From Mycobacterium sp. E2479 (GTDB taxonomy: Bacteria > Actinomycetota > Actinomycetes > Mycobacteriales > Mycobacteriaceae): 64,000 nt of DNA. Below, in pieces: positions 42,207 through 50,369 of this stretch. The translations under genes and the position numbers were made by a program. Positions within the stretch are counted from its first letter, which is position 1. Each line of letters starts with the position of its first letter. The DNA is taken from the NCBI RefSeq assembly GCF_001667925.1, contig NZ_LZJR01000076.1:62001-126000 (forward strand), in the 5' to 3' direction. The notes below the pieces were generated by a model. The model was not told the origin of the DNA. It did no database searches and saw only the letters and a list, made by a program, of their open reading frames with translations.

Positions 42207-43282
42207 TGCTCACCAACGATCGACGGATGGAGCTTTCCGATGTGTTGCGGCCTGCCGCCCCGCCTCGGGAGATCGACGAGGTGTACACCGACGACCAAAT
42301 CGGGCGGCTGTTCGACGTCGTGCGTAGCGCAGGCCCGTGGAGGCTGATCATCGCGCAACATTTCGCGTCGCCTGACGAATTGATCGCGACGATGAGCGGA
42401 GCCTTTCCCGAGGGATTCACACCGTCGCTGGACCTCTTCCTCACTCCGACCTTCCGCGGCTACCTCGCCAACTATGGCGCCGTGCTCTACCCGCAACTGC
42501 ACGACTGCTTCTACAACGCGAAATTCCTGCAGATGGCCAAGACCTACTGGCGCGCCGAATACGCCAAACCCCAGCTGATGCTGTTCAACATCAACGGACC
42601 GTGCGCGAACCGCGATCCGGGGCATCTGGATTCGCCCAGCTTCCGCGGTGTGCGACACGAGAACGCGCCGACGTGGCTCACCAGCGTGATGGGTAAGTCC
42701 GGCCTGTTCGGCGAATACCTGATAAAGATGGCGCAGGTGATTACTTGGTTTTCTCTCGATCGCGGGAGCGGATTCACCTACTGGCCCGACGGTCCGCTTC
42801 GGGAACCGAGGCGCGTCCTACCACCTGTCTACAACCGTGGCGTCGTTGTGCAGAACGAGATGATGGTGCACCGCGGCGAGGCGAATGGTCCTCTTGATCA
42901 ACAGATTCCGAAAGGATTGGGATTCGACACCGTGTTCGCCGGTGACCCGGAGGACCGCGACCAGTGGCTGCTGAGAAACGGTGATGCGATCATCGCACGC
43001 CACCATACCGACGAACTGCGGTTCCTCGTGCATTGGTCGGCCGAGGTGTTCTCCGACTTCGACGAACTGAAAAAGAACATGGACGGTTCCGACGACCTGA
43101 CGATCGACCGAGCCATCGACATCATGGTCGATGACGTCAACGGTCGCGGGATCAAGCTCGACATTCCCAGTGAGCCGCTGCACGATCCGGCTTTCATCGG
43201 TGCGCTCAACGCCGCCTATGACCTGGGCGGGCCATCCATCTATCCCGACGAGGCGCCGCTGAGCGCCTTCCAATTGGCGTGA
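42206..43282 (+). CDS. Unrecognised protein with possible HxD...H iron site
   Basis: I do not recognise this 358-residue protein with certainty. It is soluble, aromatic-rich, and has HLD at 140-142 and a later His222 in MMVHRGEANGP, which with a downstream Arg (Arg272 in TDELRFLVHW) fits the 2-His-1-carboxylate facial triad of phytanoyl-CoA-type Fe(II)/2-oxoglutarate dioxygenases. The spacing (82 residues) is in range for that family. It starts with GGAG 7 bases before the ATG, directly after the esterase gene, and precedes a thioesterase. A hydroxylase role would suit the cluster, but this is a weak motif argument. Confidence 0.55.
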   Translation: MLTNDRRMELSDVLRPAAPPREIDEVYTDDQIGRLFDVVRSAGPWRLIIAQHFASPDELIATMSGAFPEGFTPSLDLFLTPTFRGYLANYGAVLYPQLHDCFYNAKFLQMAKTYWRAEYAKPQLMLFNINGPCANRDPGHLDSPSFRGVRHENAPTWLTSVMGKSGLFGEYLIKMAQVITWFSLDRGSGFTYWPDGPLREPRRVLPPVYNRGVVVQNEMMVHRGEANGPLDQQIPKGLGFDTVFAGDPEDRDQWLLRNGDAIIARHHTDELRFLVHWSAEVFSDFDELKKNMDGSDDLTIDRAIDIMVDDVNGRGIKLDIPSEPLHDPAFIGALNAAYDLGGPSIYPDEAPLSAFQLA

Positions 43283-43324
43283 CGAAAAGAACCGCACCAT
43301 GCAGCGTTTCGCGCGGCGGTGCTG

Positions 43325-43933
43325 ATGCCTGACACGCTTCGCGAACGACTGACGCAGTCGGTGCGACGACTAATCGACGTAACCATTCGCAGCGAGGCCG
43401 ACGACGCGACCGTGGCACACGCCCTGGCTCTGGTCGACCAAACCGTCGAGTTGTTGAGCACCCAGCTCATGGCAGGGTCGTTCGGTGCGCACACGAACCC
43501 TGACGGCAAAACCGTCGTTGCGGGCAACGTGGCCATCGGGCTGCACAACCCGATCGCTCCGCCACTGGTCGTCCAGCAAGACGCGGACGGCGGCGTACAT
43601 GCCGATGTGCACCTCGGCGCCGCCTACGAGGGACCGCCCGGTTGTGTACACGGAGGCATGTGCGCTCTAATCCTGGACCATGTTCTGGGCGCGACGGCAC
43701 ATCAGCCCGGTAAGCCGGCTTACACGGGCACCATCACGGTGCGCTATCTGCGCCCCACGCGGTTGGGGACACTTCGAGCCGAGGCCCGGGTGGAGCGGAT
43801 CGACGGCATTAAGACGTATGCGACCGGCCATCTCAGCAACGCCGACGGGGTGACGGTGGAAGCCGAGGGCGTTTTCATCACACCACGGGAATACCTCGGA
43901 TTGGGCGGGTCACAACGTGTACAGGAATCGTGA
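43325..43933 (+). CDS. Hot-dog thioesterase (PaaI/4HBT-like)
   Basis: The 202-residue protein has an N-terminal helical stretch and a hot-dog domain with GCVHGGMCALILDHVLG (HGG with Asp six residues on, as in PaaI-type thioesterases) and TGTITVRYLRPT. It would hydrolyse an acyl-CoA thioester. ATG at 43325, two codons after a possible GTG. It ends the operon that began at 39878. Confidence 0.8.
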   Translation: MPDTLRERLTQSVRRLIDVTIRSEADDATVAHALALVDQTVELLSTQLMAGSFGAHTNPDGKTVVAGNVAIGLHNPIAPPLVVQQDADGGVHADVHLGAAYEGPPGCVHGGMCALILDHVLGATAHQPGKPAYTGTITVRYLRPTRLGTLRAEARVERIDGIKTYATGHLSNADGVTVEAEGVFITPREYLGLGGSQRVQES

Positions 43934-44168
43934 AATATGCTGTCAATCATGCGATCTCGTTTACAACGGTCGCCGCGTGACACCGCACCCGCCGATAAGA
44001 TCAACCCGGCGCGTTTGCCGGCAGGTCGACACGCGGGGTTACAACTACCGATAATCGGCAAGCACGATCACGATATGCGGCAAAATCGAGACAGGACAGC
44101 CGAGGCGTCGGGCGCGGTTACCCGATTCGGTTTCGGCGCGACCACCCACTCCAGGGAGCCCGTCAGAC

Positions 44169-44492
44169 ATGGTTGCCCGCCTGCTCGTCACTTTGGGGGC
44201 GATATCCGCCGCGCTGCTGGCGGCGGCACCGACGGCCCATGCCGACACGATTGACCAGAAATTCCTTGCGGCGCTGGAGGCCCAGGGCATCGTCGACCGA
44301 TCTTCGGCCGTACACGCGATCGAAGCTGCTCGCTACGTCTGCGCTCGGCTCGACGCCGGCGAAACGGCCCTGCAGGTGATGCAAGATGTGTTGGCTAGCA
44401 GCAGTTTACCCGAGTTTCATACCGGCTTCTTCGTCGCCCAGAGCATCTACTCCTACTGCCCGCGGCATAAGGATGAGATCCCGCGCGGATAG
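44169..44492 (+). CDS. DUF732 secreted protein
   Basis: The 107-residue protein has a signal peptide (VARLLVTLGAISAALLAAAPTAHA, cleavage near residue 25) and a mature part with the DUF732 pattern FLAALEAQGI, AARYVCARLDAG and SYCPRH, two cysteines that would form a disulfide. DUF732 proteins are abundant in mycobacterial secretomes and of unknown function. 235 non-coding bases separate it from the thioesterase; nothing notable is seen in them. Confidence 0.8.
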   Translation: MVARLLVTLGAISAALLAAAPTAHADTIDQKFLAALEAQGIVDRSSAVHAIEAARYVCARLDAGETALQVMQDVLASSSLPEFHTGFFVAQSIYSYCPRHKDEIPRG

Positions 44493-44497
44493 TTCAT

Positions 44498-44524
44498 AGC
44501 GCCCGGGTTAAGCGCCCGGGTTTA
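44498..44524. terminator. Tandem repeat/hairpin between convergent genes
   Basis: Two tandem copies of AGCGCCCGGGTTA (the second with one extra T) sit between the converging stops at 44492 and 44522. Their CCCGGG cores (44502-44507 and 44515-44520) can pair with each other across a 7-base loop, followed by TTT on the plus strand. It may end transcription from the DUF732 side. Confidence 0.4.
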
Positions 44525-44827
44525 GCATTGCCTACCGTCGGTCTCGTCCACGACGGATAAGTCTCCGCAGCGTACCGCTTCCAGGATCGACGCACTCAGC
44601 GCGGAACACACGACGAAGACCCCCCGGCTCCCCGGTGTGGCAATCATCCGCGCGTCGGCGCGCTCGATACACCGCGCCGTCGCGTCGGCGTTCCACTGCA
44701 CGCTGGTCTGATTCCAGCTGCTCTTGCGGGCCAACACCCGCGCACCACAAATTCGGCACGCTACCGGCGCCATCGGCATCTCGTCGAGCCGATTATCCTC
44801 TCGCACCGACGATTCCAGCGTCGTCAC
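44522..44827 (-). CDS. Small Cys-motif protein encoded next to kshA
   Basis: The 101-residue protein has CRICGARVLARKSSW near residue 25 and further cysteines (ARCIER, VVCSAL, VRCGD), suggesting a metal- or iron-sulfur-binding element. GTG at 44827 overlaps the kshA stop by 4 bases (GTGA), so it is co-translated with kshA. In M. tuberculosis a small gene likewise follows kshA (Rv3526, then Rv3527); whether these are homologues I cannot verify. Function unknown; a partner of the oxygenase is a guess from position. Confidence 0.6.
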   Translation of the reverse strand: MTTLESSVREDNRLDEMPMAPVACRICGARVLARKSSWNQTSVQWNADATARCIERADARMIATPGSRGVFVVCSALSASILEAVRCGDLSVVDETDGRQC

Positions 44828-45948
44828 GCCTGGGCCGCCATGTTGGCCTCGACCTCTTTCATCCATGCCTCATAGGGACGGGTGGTGTCGAGTTCGAACT
44901 CGAAGCGGTCCACCATATCCGGCTGGATATCGGCCACGTCGACGTAGAACTGCTGATACCAGCGACGCAGTTGGTAGACTGGACCGTCCTCCTCGACCAA
45001 CAGCGGGTTGTCGATGCGCGCCTTGTGTCGCCAGATCTCCACGTCCTGCTCGAACCCGATTTTGACGTAGTCACCCAGGGTGATGGCAGTCTCCATGGCC
45101 TGGTCATCGGGCAGCGCGTCGGACTTCTTGACAATGATCCCATATTGCAGCACAAAGGAATTCGAGTCGATGGGATAGTGACAATTGATGAGGATCGTGT
45201 TGGCGTCGCCGTGCTCGTAGTGATAGGTCAGGTCGTCGATCATGAACGATGGGCCGTAGTACGACGCCACCGACGTCGTACCCAACATCTGTGAACCGAC
45301 GCTCCCGCCCATGTCGGGTCGGCTTCCACCATTCATGTACTGCGTCGCCACGTGCCCCTCGAAGATGTTCTTGAAGTATGTGGGCAGCGAGCCATGGATG
45401 TAGAAAAAGTGCGCCATGTCCACAACGTTGTCGATGATTTCGCGGCAGTTGCTGTTGACGACGGTCGTATACCAGTGCCAGTCAGTCCACTGGTCGCTGG
45501 TGGCGCCCTCGATGCGCGGGATCTTCACCTCCGGCGCCGGCGGTTTGCGCTCCGGGTCGTTCCACACGAACAGCATGCCGTCCTGCTCCAGGGTGGTCCA
45601 AGCTTGCGTGCGGGCAAGCCGGGGCGTCCGCCGCGCATAGGGCACCTGCTTGCAGCGTCCGTCGCCGCCCCAGCGCCAGTCGTGGAACGGGCAGGCGATC
45701 TCGTTGCCCTTGACCTCGCCCTGGGACAGGTCTCCGCCCATGTGCCGGCAGTATCCGTCGAGCACGTTGATTTTCCCGTCGCCGCTGCGGAAGACGACGA
45801 GCTTCTGCCCGAAGGCGTTGATCGTGTGGGGTTTGCCGTCGCCGAAATCCCTGGTCAGCCCCAGGCAGTGCCAGCCTCGGGCGAACCGCGTGGGCGCGGC
45901 CTGCGCTTCAATGAACCGAATTTCGTCGGCCTCCGTCTGCGACGTCAT
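44824..45948 (-). CDS. kshA: 3-ketosteroid 9-alpha-hydroxylase oxygenase component, KshA-type
   Basis: The 374-residue Rieske oxygenase has the [2Fe-2S] ligands Cys67, His69, Cys86 and His89, and mononuclear iron ligands His180 and His185 in DMAHFFYIHG. Residue numbers agree with M. tuberculosis KshA (His181/His186). With a reductase (KshB) it hydroxylates C9 of androstadienedione-type steroids, the step that opens ring B. KshB is not in the window. The gene is divergent from a KstD-like gene, with 102 bases between. It could be one of several KshA paralogues with different substrates. Confidence 0.9.
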   Translation of the reverse strand: MTSQTEADEIRFIEAQAAPTRFARGWHCLGLTRDFGDGKPHTINAFGQKLVVFRSGDGKINVLDGYCRHMGGDLSQGEVKGNEIACPFHDWRWGGDGRCKQVPYARRTPRLARTQAWTTLEQDGMLFVWNDPERKPPAPEVKIPRIEGATSDQWTDWHWYTTVVNSNCREIIDNVVDMAHFFYIHGSLPTYFKNIFEGHVATQYMNGGSRPDMGGSVGSQMLGTTSVASYYGPSFMIDDLTYHYEHGDANTILINCHYPIDSNSFVLQYGIIVKKSDALPDDQAMETAITLGDYVKIGFEQDVEIWRHKARIDNPLLVEEDGPVYQLRRWYQQFYVDVADIQPDMVDRFEFELDTTRPYEAWMKEVEANMAAQA

Positions 45949-46050
45949 GAGCCTGATTTAACTCCCCCGGGCCGGGCCGCGGGACCCCCTTGTTCCACTG
46001 ATCAGGACGGACCTTCCCGCGTCGCGCCGGCGGCGCTTACCGTGAGGTAC

Positions 46051-47748
46051 GTGACGACGCACAGCGCGACGATTCCCGCCGGGCTCCCGGTGGCCGATGC
46101 ATGCGTTGACCTGCTCGTCGTCGGCTCCGGCACCGGTATGGCCGCCGCGCTGGCCGCCCACGAATCGGGGCTGTCGGTGCTGATCGTGGAGAAGTCGTCG
46201 TATGTGGGCGGCTCGACCGCCCGGTCAGGCGGCGCGCTGTGGCTGCCGGCCAGCCCGGTGCTGGCCGAGGCGGGGGCCGGTGACACCGCGGAACGTGCCG
46301 GCACCTATCTGGACGCGGTCGTCTGCGGATCGGCGCCGCCGCGGCGGTCGGCGGGGTTTGTTCACAACGTGTCGGCGACGGTGGACATGCTGCGCCGGAC
46401 GACGCCGCTGCGGCTGTTTTGGGCACGCGACTATTCCGACTATCACCCCGAGGAGCCGGGCGGCAGCGCTGCCGGGCGCACGTGTGAGTGCCGTCCCTTC
46501 GACACCTCGCTGCTCGGCAGGTACCGCACCCGGCTGGAGCCCGGCCTAATGGAGGTCACCGTCCCGATGCCGACGACGGGCGCCGACTACCGGTGGATGA
46601 ATCTGGTCGCCCGGATGCCGCGCAAGGGACTTCCCGTCTACGGCAAACGCCTGGCGCAGGGCGTGGCCGGCCGCGTGGTGGGCAGGCGGTACGCCGCGGG
46701 CGGCCAGGGCCTGATGGCCGGGCTGTTCACCGGGGTGCTGCGTGCCGGCATCCCGGTGTGGACCGGCACCACGCTCGCGCGCCTCACCGGCGATGACGAC
46801 CGTGTGACGGGCGCCGTCGTGGAGCAGGGCGGCCGCGAGGTGACGATCACCGCGCGGCGAGGCGTGGTGCTGGCCACCGGGGGTTTCGACCACCACATGG
46901 ACATGCGGTGGAAATTCCAGTCGGAATCGTTGGGCGCCAACCTGAGTCTGGGCGCTGCCACCAACACCGGCGACGGTATCCGCGCGGGCCAGGATTTCGG
47001 TGCCGACATCGATCTGATGGATCAGGCGTGGTGGTTTCCCGCCATCGCGCCGCTACCCGGCAGGGCACCGACGGTGATGCTCGCCGAGCGGTCGCTGCCG
47101 GGTTGTCTGATCGTGGATCAGAACGGGCACCGGTTCGCCAACGAAGCGGCGGATTACATGTCCTTCGGGCAGCGGTTGATCGAACTGGAGCGCGCCGGCA
47201 GCCCGGTCGAGACGATGTGGATCGTCTTCGACCAGCAGTACCGCAACAGTTACGTCTTTGGCGCCGAGCTATTTCCGCGGATGCGGATTCCCCAGGCGTG
47301 GTATGACGCCGGGATCGCGGTGCGGGCCGACGACCTCACCGATCTGGGCGCGCGGATCGGCGTCGGAGTGTCGGAGTTCTTCGCGACGATGACACGCTTC
47401 AATCGAAATGCCGCTGCCGGTGCGGATCCCGACTTCGGCCGGGGTCGCAGCGCCTACGATCGCTATTACGGTGACCCGACGATCAAGCCGAACCCCAACC
47501 TGCGCCCATTGGTCAAAGGTCCGTTCTACGCGGTGCAGATGGTGCTGTCCGATCTGGGCACCTGCGGTGGCCTGAAGACCGACGAGCGGGCGCGGGTGCT
47601 GCGCGAAGACGGCGGGGCGATCACCGGGCTGTATGCGATCGGCAATACCGCCGCCAATGCGTTCGGGACGACATATCCGGGCGCGGGCGCAACGATCGCC
47701 CAGGGGCTGGTGTACGGCTACGTCGCCGCCCGGGATGCGGCGGGTTAG
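46051..47748 (+). CDS. 3-ketosteroid-delta-1-dehydrogenase-type flavoprotein, KstD-like
   Basis: The 565-residue flavoprotein (KstD proteins are about 560) has VGSGTGMAAALAAHESG at the FAD site, SSYVGGSTARSGGALWLP and the C-terminal GNTAANAFGTTYPGAGATI, a pattern close to actinobacterial KstDs. KstD removes hydrogens from C1-C2 of 3-ketosteroids. GTG at 46051 with GAGG close before it; the longer open frame is antisense to kshA. The gene pairs divergently with kshA, as expected for the two enzymes that act together to open ring B. Confidence 0.85.
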   Translation: MTTHSATIPAGLPVADACVDLLVVGSGTGMAAALAAHESGLSVLIVEKSSYVGGSTARSGGALWLPASPVLAEAGAGDTAERAGTYLDAVVCGSAPPRRSAGFVHNVSATVDMLRRTTPLRLFWARDYSDYHPEEPGGSAAGRTCECRPFDTSLLGRYRTRLEPGLMEVTVPMPTTGADYRWMNLVARMPRKGLPVYGKRLAQGVAGRVVGRRYAAGGQGLMAGLFTGVLRAGIPVWTGTTLARLTGDDDRVTGAVVEQGGREVTITARRGVVLATGGFDHHMDMRWKFQSESLGANLSLGAATNTGDGIRAGQDFGADIDLMDQAWWFPAIAPLPGRAPTVMLAERSLPGCLIVDQNGHRFANEAADYMSFGQRLIELERAGSPVETMWIVFDQQYRNSYVFGAELFPRMRIPQAWYDAGIAVRADDLTDLGARIGVGVSEFFATMTRFNRNAAAGADPDFGRGRSAYDRYYGDPTIKPNPNLRPLVKGPFYAVQMVLSDLGTCGGLKTDERARVLREDGGAITGLYAIGNTAANAFGTTYPGAGATIAQGLVYGYVAARDAAG

Positions 47749-48434
47749 CGGCGATCGCGCTTGGCCTCGACCTGCTTTTCGACCTCGCGCCAATACCCTG
47801 GCGTCGGCCGCGGTTTGCCGAGACCACCCTTGGCGGCCTGCTGCAGGACGGCGTCGGCCTCGTCGATCTCTTTCATCAGCTCCAGGGCGAATTCGCGCTC
47901 GGCGGCGTAGTATTTGGCCGCCCAGCGCAACGCGAGCACCGAGTACGCCCAGGCGGGCTCCGCCTCGGCTCCCTCGGCGTCCTCAACGGCCTTACGGTGC
48001 CTGGATTCGGCGTAGGCCACGTGCTCTTGCAGTAATTCCTTGAGCCGACTCGGGTTACTGAGGTGGCCGAACGTAACCCGCAGCAGCACAGAGTGTTTGA
48101 GCACCGGCGGGTCTACCGGCGCATAGTTGGTCCACTCGGTGATGGCGTCCATGCCCGCCGGGGTGATCTTGTAGAGCCGACGGCTGCGGGTGCCCTCATC
48201 GCGTTCGACACGCGACGTCACCAGCCCCAGCGACTCCAGCTTCTTCAACTCGGTGTAGATCTGGCTGTAGGAGGGGCTCCAATAGTAGAGGTCGACGCTC
48301 CAGTCGATCCACTTTTTGAGGTCGTAACCTGAGACTTCCTCTTCGTAGGACATCATGCCCAGCAGCGCCCAACTGGTGGCGGCAAGGGCCGCGTTGGTCA
48401 GATTCTGGTCGGCAGGGTCCGTTCCGGAGTCCAT
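47745..48434 (-). CDS. PadR-family transcriptional regulator
   Basis: The 229-residue protein has a PadR winged helix (ALLGMMSYEEEVSGYDLKKWIDWS, IYTELKKLESLGLV, RRLYKITPAGMDAI; about residues 20-100) and a helical C-terminal dimerisation part. PadR repressors answer to phenolics and hydrophobic compounds. It converges on the KstD-like gene with overlapping ends and is divergent from a luciferase-like gene, whose promoter it may control. No palindrome is evident in the 62 bases between them. Confidence 0.85.
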   Translation of the reverse strand: MDSGTDPADQNLTNAALAATSWALLGMMSYEEEVSGYDLKKWIDWSVDLYYWSPSYSQIYTELKKLESLGLVTSRVERDEGTRSRRLYKITPAGMDAITEWTNYAPVDPPVLKHSVLLRVTFGHLSNPSRLKELLQEHVAYAESRHRKAVEDAEGAEAEPAWAYSVLALRWAAKYYAAEREFALELMKEIDEADAVLQQAAKGGLGKPRPTPGYWREVEKQVEAKRDRR

Positions 48435-48496
48435 GTCGCCAGGTTAACAACACCGCACCTTAGATTGGAGGACATGGACCGCTGGCTGGGACGCCC

Positions 48497-49414
48497 GTGA
48501 AATTCGCCTTTCCCGTTCCGCACCTGCTGCGCCTCAAGGCGATTACGCAGCCGTGGGAGGCCGCCGTCACCGGCCCCGACCAACGACGCATGGTGCAATG
48601 CGCCGACCGGTGGGGCTACGACATGATCGCGGTGCCCGAACATCTCGTCATCCCCACCGATCACGTCGAGTTGTCCGGGCCACACTATCTACACTCGACG
48701 ACTGCGCAGGCCTTCATCGCCGGCGCCACCGAGCGGGTGGCCATCAACTCCTGCGTCACCGTCTTGCCGTTGCAGCATCCCATCGTGTTGGCCAAAGCGC
48801 TGGCGACCGCCGACTGGATGAGCGGGGGCCGGATGATGGTGACGTTCGGAGTGGGGTGGCTGGCCCGCGAGTTCGAGTTGCTTTCAGTGCCCTTCGATGA
48901 ACGGGGCCGCATCGCCGACGAGTATCTGGCGGCCATCGTCGAATTGTGGACCAGTGACACACCGCGATTCGAGGGCCAGTATGTGTCATTCGCGGACATC
49001 GTCTTCGAGCCGAAACCCATTCAAAAGCCCCATCTTCCGATCTGGGTCGGTGGTGACGCGGACGCCGCCCTGCGCAGGGCGGCCACCTTCGGCTCCGGGT
49101 GGTGGCCGTTTCTCACCCCGCCCGAACAGATCGCGCGCAAACTCGACTACATAAAGTCCCAACCCGCCTATGACGGCCGGCAATTCGAGGTGATGCACGG
49201 GCTGGGCACCAACCGGGTCGGCGAAGGACACGTCGCCCGCCGCACGACCGATCGGCCGGGCATGAGCGCCACACAGATCATCGACCGGTTGAATTATCTG
49301 GCCGAGCAGGGCGTGACCGTAACCGCGGTCCCCGTTCCCGCCGTGGGCGGCGTGGACGAATACCTCGATTACGCGCAGTGGGTGATCGAAGAGATCAAAC
49401 CCCAGGTGTCCTAG
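48497..49414 (+). CDS. Luciferase-like (LLM) oxidoreductase, probably F420-dependent
   Basis: The 305-residue TIM-barrel protein has the LLM layout of the TIGR03619 type: GYDMIAVPEHLVIP, VTVLPLQHPIVLAKALATADWMSGGRMMVTFGVGW and LPIWVGGDADAALRRAATFGSGW. Most such mycobacterial proteins use F420 or FMN for hydride transfer; the substrate is unknown. GTG start at 48497. It is divergent from the PadR gene, so it may be its target. Confidence 0.83.
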   Translation: MKFAFPVPHLLRLKAITQPWEAAVTGPDQRRMVQCADRWGYDMIAVPEHLVIPTDHVELSGPHYLHSTTAQAFIAGATERVAINSCVTVLPLQHPIVLAKALATADWMSGGRMMVTFGVGWLAREFELLSVPFDERGRIADEYLAAIVELWTSDTPRFEGQYVSFADIVFEPKPIQKPHLPIWVGGDADAALRRAATFGSGWWPFLTPPEQIARKLDYIKSQPAYDGRQFEVMHGLGTNRVGEGHVARRTTDRPGMSATQIIDRLNYLAEQGVTVTAVPVPAVGGVDEYLDYAQWVIEEIKPQVS

Positions 49415-50298
49415 CGGATCCGCAACCCGCGTTCGCGCACCCAATACACCGCGGCGATACTGCCGGCGATCCACACGCACACGGCGATGGCGAGGTGCAC
49501 AAAGCCTTTCGTTTCGCGCCCGAACACCGGCCAGATCAGCGCGGGCGCCTGCTTCCACAACACCCGGTGCTCCACACCGTTCATCGGATCGGCCACGTAA
49601 TACAGCGCATAGGGCAGAGTCAGGGCCAGCACCCAACTGCGGGTGCGGCTCAGATCGCCGCGCTGGCGCCAGCGCCGGATCAGCGGCTCGGCACTGACGG
49701 GATGCAGCACCGAGATGAAGTTGCCGACACCCAGCCAGGACACGATGGGCACCGCGACCGTGGGTATCGTAATTCCCAGCCGCCCTGGGGTTTCCAGCCA
49801 CAGTGTCAACGCGACCGCGGCGGCCAGGGTGGGCAGGCCGACGATCACGAGCAGGGCGAGGTTCTTGATCACCAGGATTCGCCAGAAAGGCACCCCGTCC
49901 GATAAACCCTGGACGATGCGGTAGTGGTCGGCGCCCAGAAAGTTGGTGGTGGTGACATCGGCCAGGACCCACGAGGAGAAGTAGGTGCCCACCAGGATCA
50001 CCCAATCGTGGTGACGGCCGAGAGTCAGCGGCTGCACCAGCAACCAGCCGGCGGCGAAGATGACGTTGGCCACCACACCCATCAGCCAGGTGCGCGGCGC
50101 GGTGAACGACCACCGGATCTCGGCGATAACTGCCGAAATCATGTCCTTCTCGAAATCCTTGGCGGCGCGCCGGGCCGCGGCGGGTCGAGGCGCCGATGCA
50201 CGCGCCGCGGCGCGCAGCACGGCGCTCAACCGCGGACGCGCCGCAGCCTCCGGCTTCCCCAGCCGCATTGGGCTACCGATTCTGCGCGAGACGATCAA
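49411..50298 (-). CDS. Hypothetical multi-spanning membrane protein
   Basis: The 295-residue protein has a basic N-terminal part (about 1-60) and six hydrophobic segments (about 75-93, 98-113, 143-170, 176-195, 226-242 and 260-286), a shape like ABC-2 membrane proteins, but no motif identifies it. A TTG at 50298 has GGGAGG 9 bases upstream; internal ATGs at 50268 or 50142 are alternatives. It converges on the luciferase-like gene with a 4-base overlap and is divergent from an oxidoreductase. Confidence 0.6.
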   Translation of the reverse strand: MIVSRRIGSPMRLGKPEAAARPRLSAVLRAAARASAPRPAAARRAAKDFEKDMISAVIAEIRWSFTAPRTWLMGVVANVIFAAGWLLVQPLTLGRHHDWVILVGTYFSSWVLADVTTTNFLGADHYRIVQGLSDGVPFWRILVIKNLALLVIVGLPTLAAAVALTLWLETPGRLGITIPTVAVPIVSWLGVGNFISVLHPVSAEPLIRRWRQRGDLSRTRSWVLALTLPYALYYVADPMNGVEHRVLWKQAPALIWPVFGRETKGFVHLAIAVCVWIAGSIAAVYWVRERGLRIR

Positions 50299-50369
50299 CT
50301 GATGTTGCCTCCCTCGCTCTCGGATCGGTCGCCGGCTCGCGCGACAGCTATGCAGGGCAGGATAACGAC

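Noticed and set aside
45352..46050. N-terminal extension of the KstD-like protein
   Set aside because: Overlaps kshA antisense; the protein reaches its normal length from the GTG at 46051.
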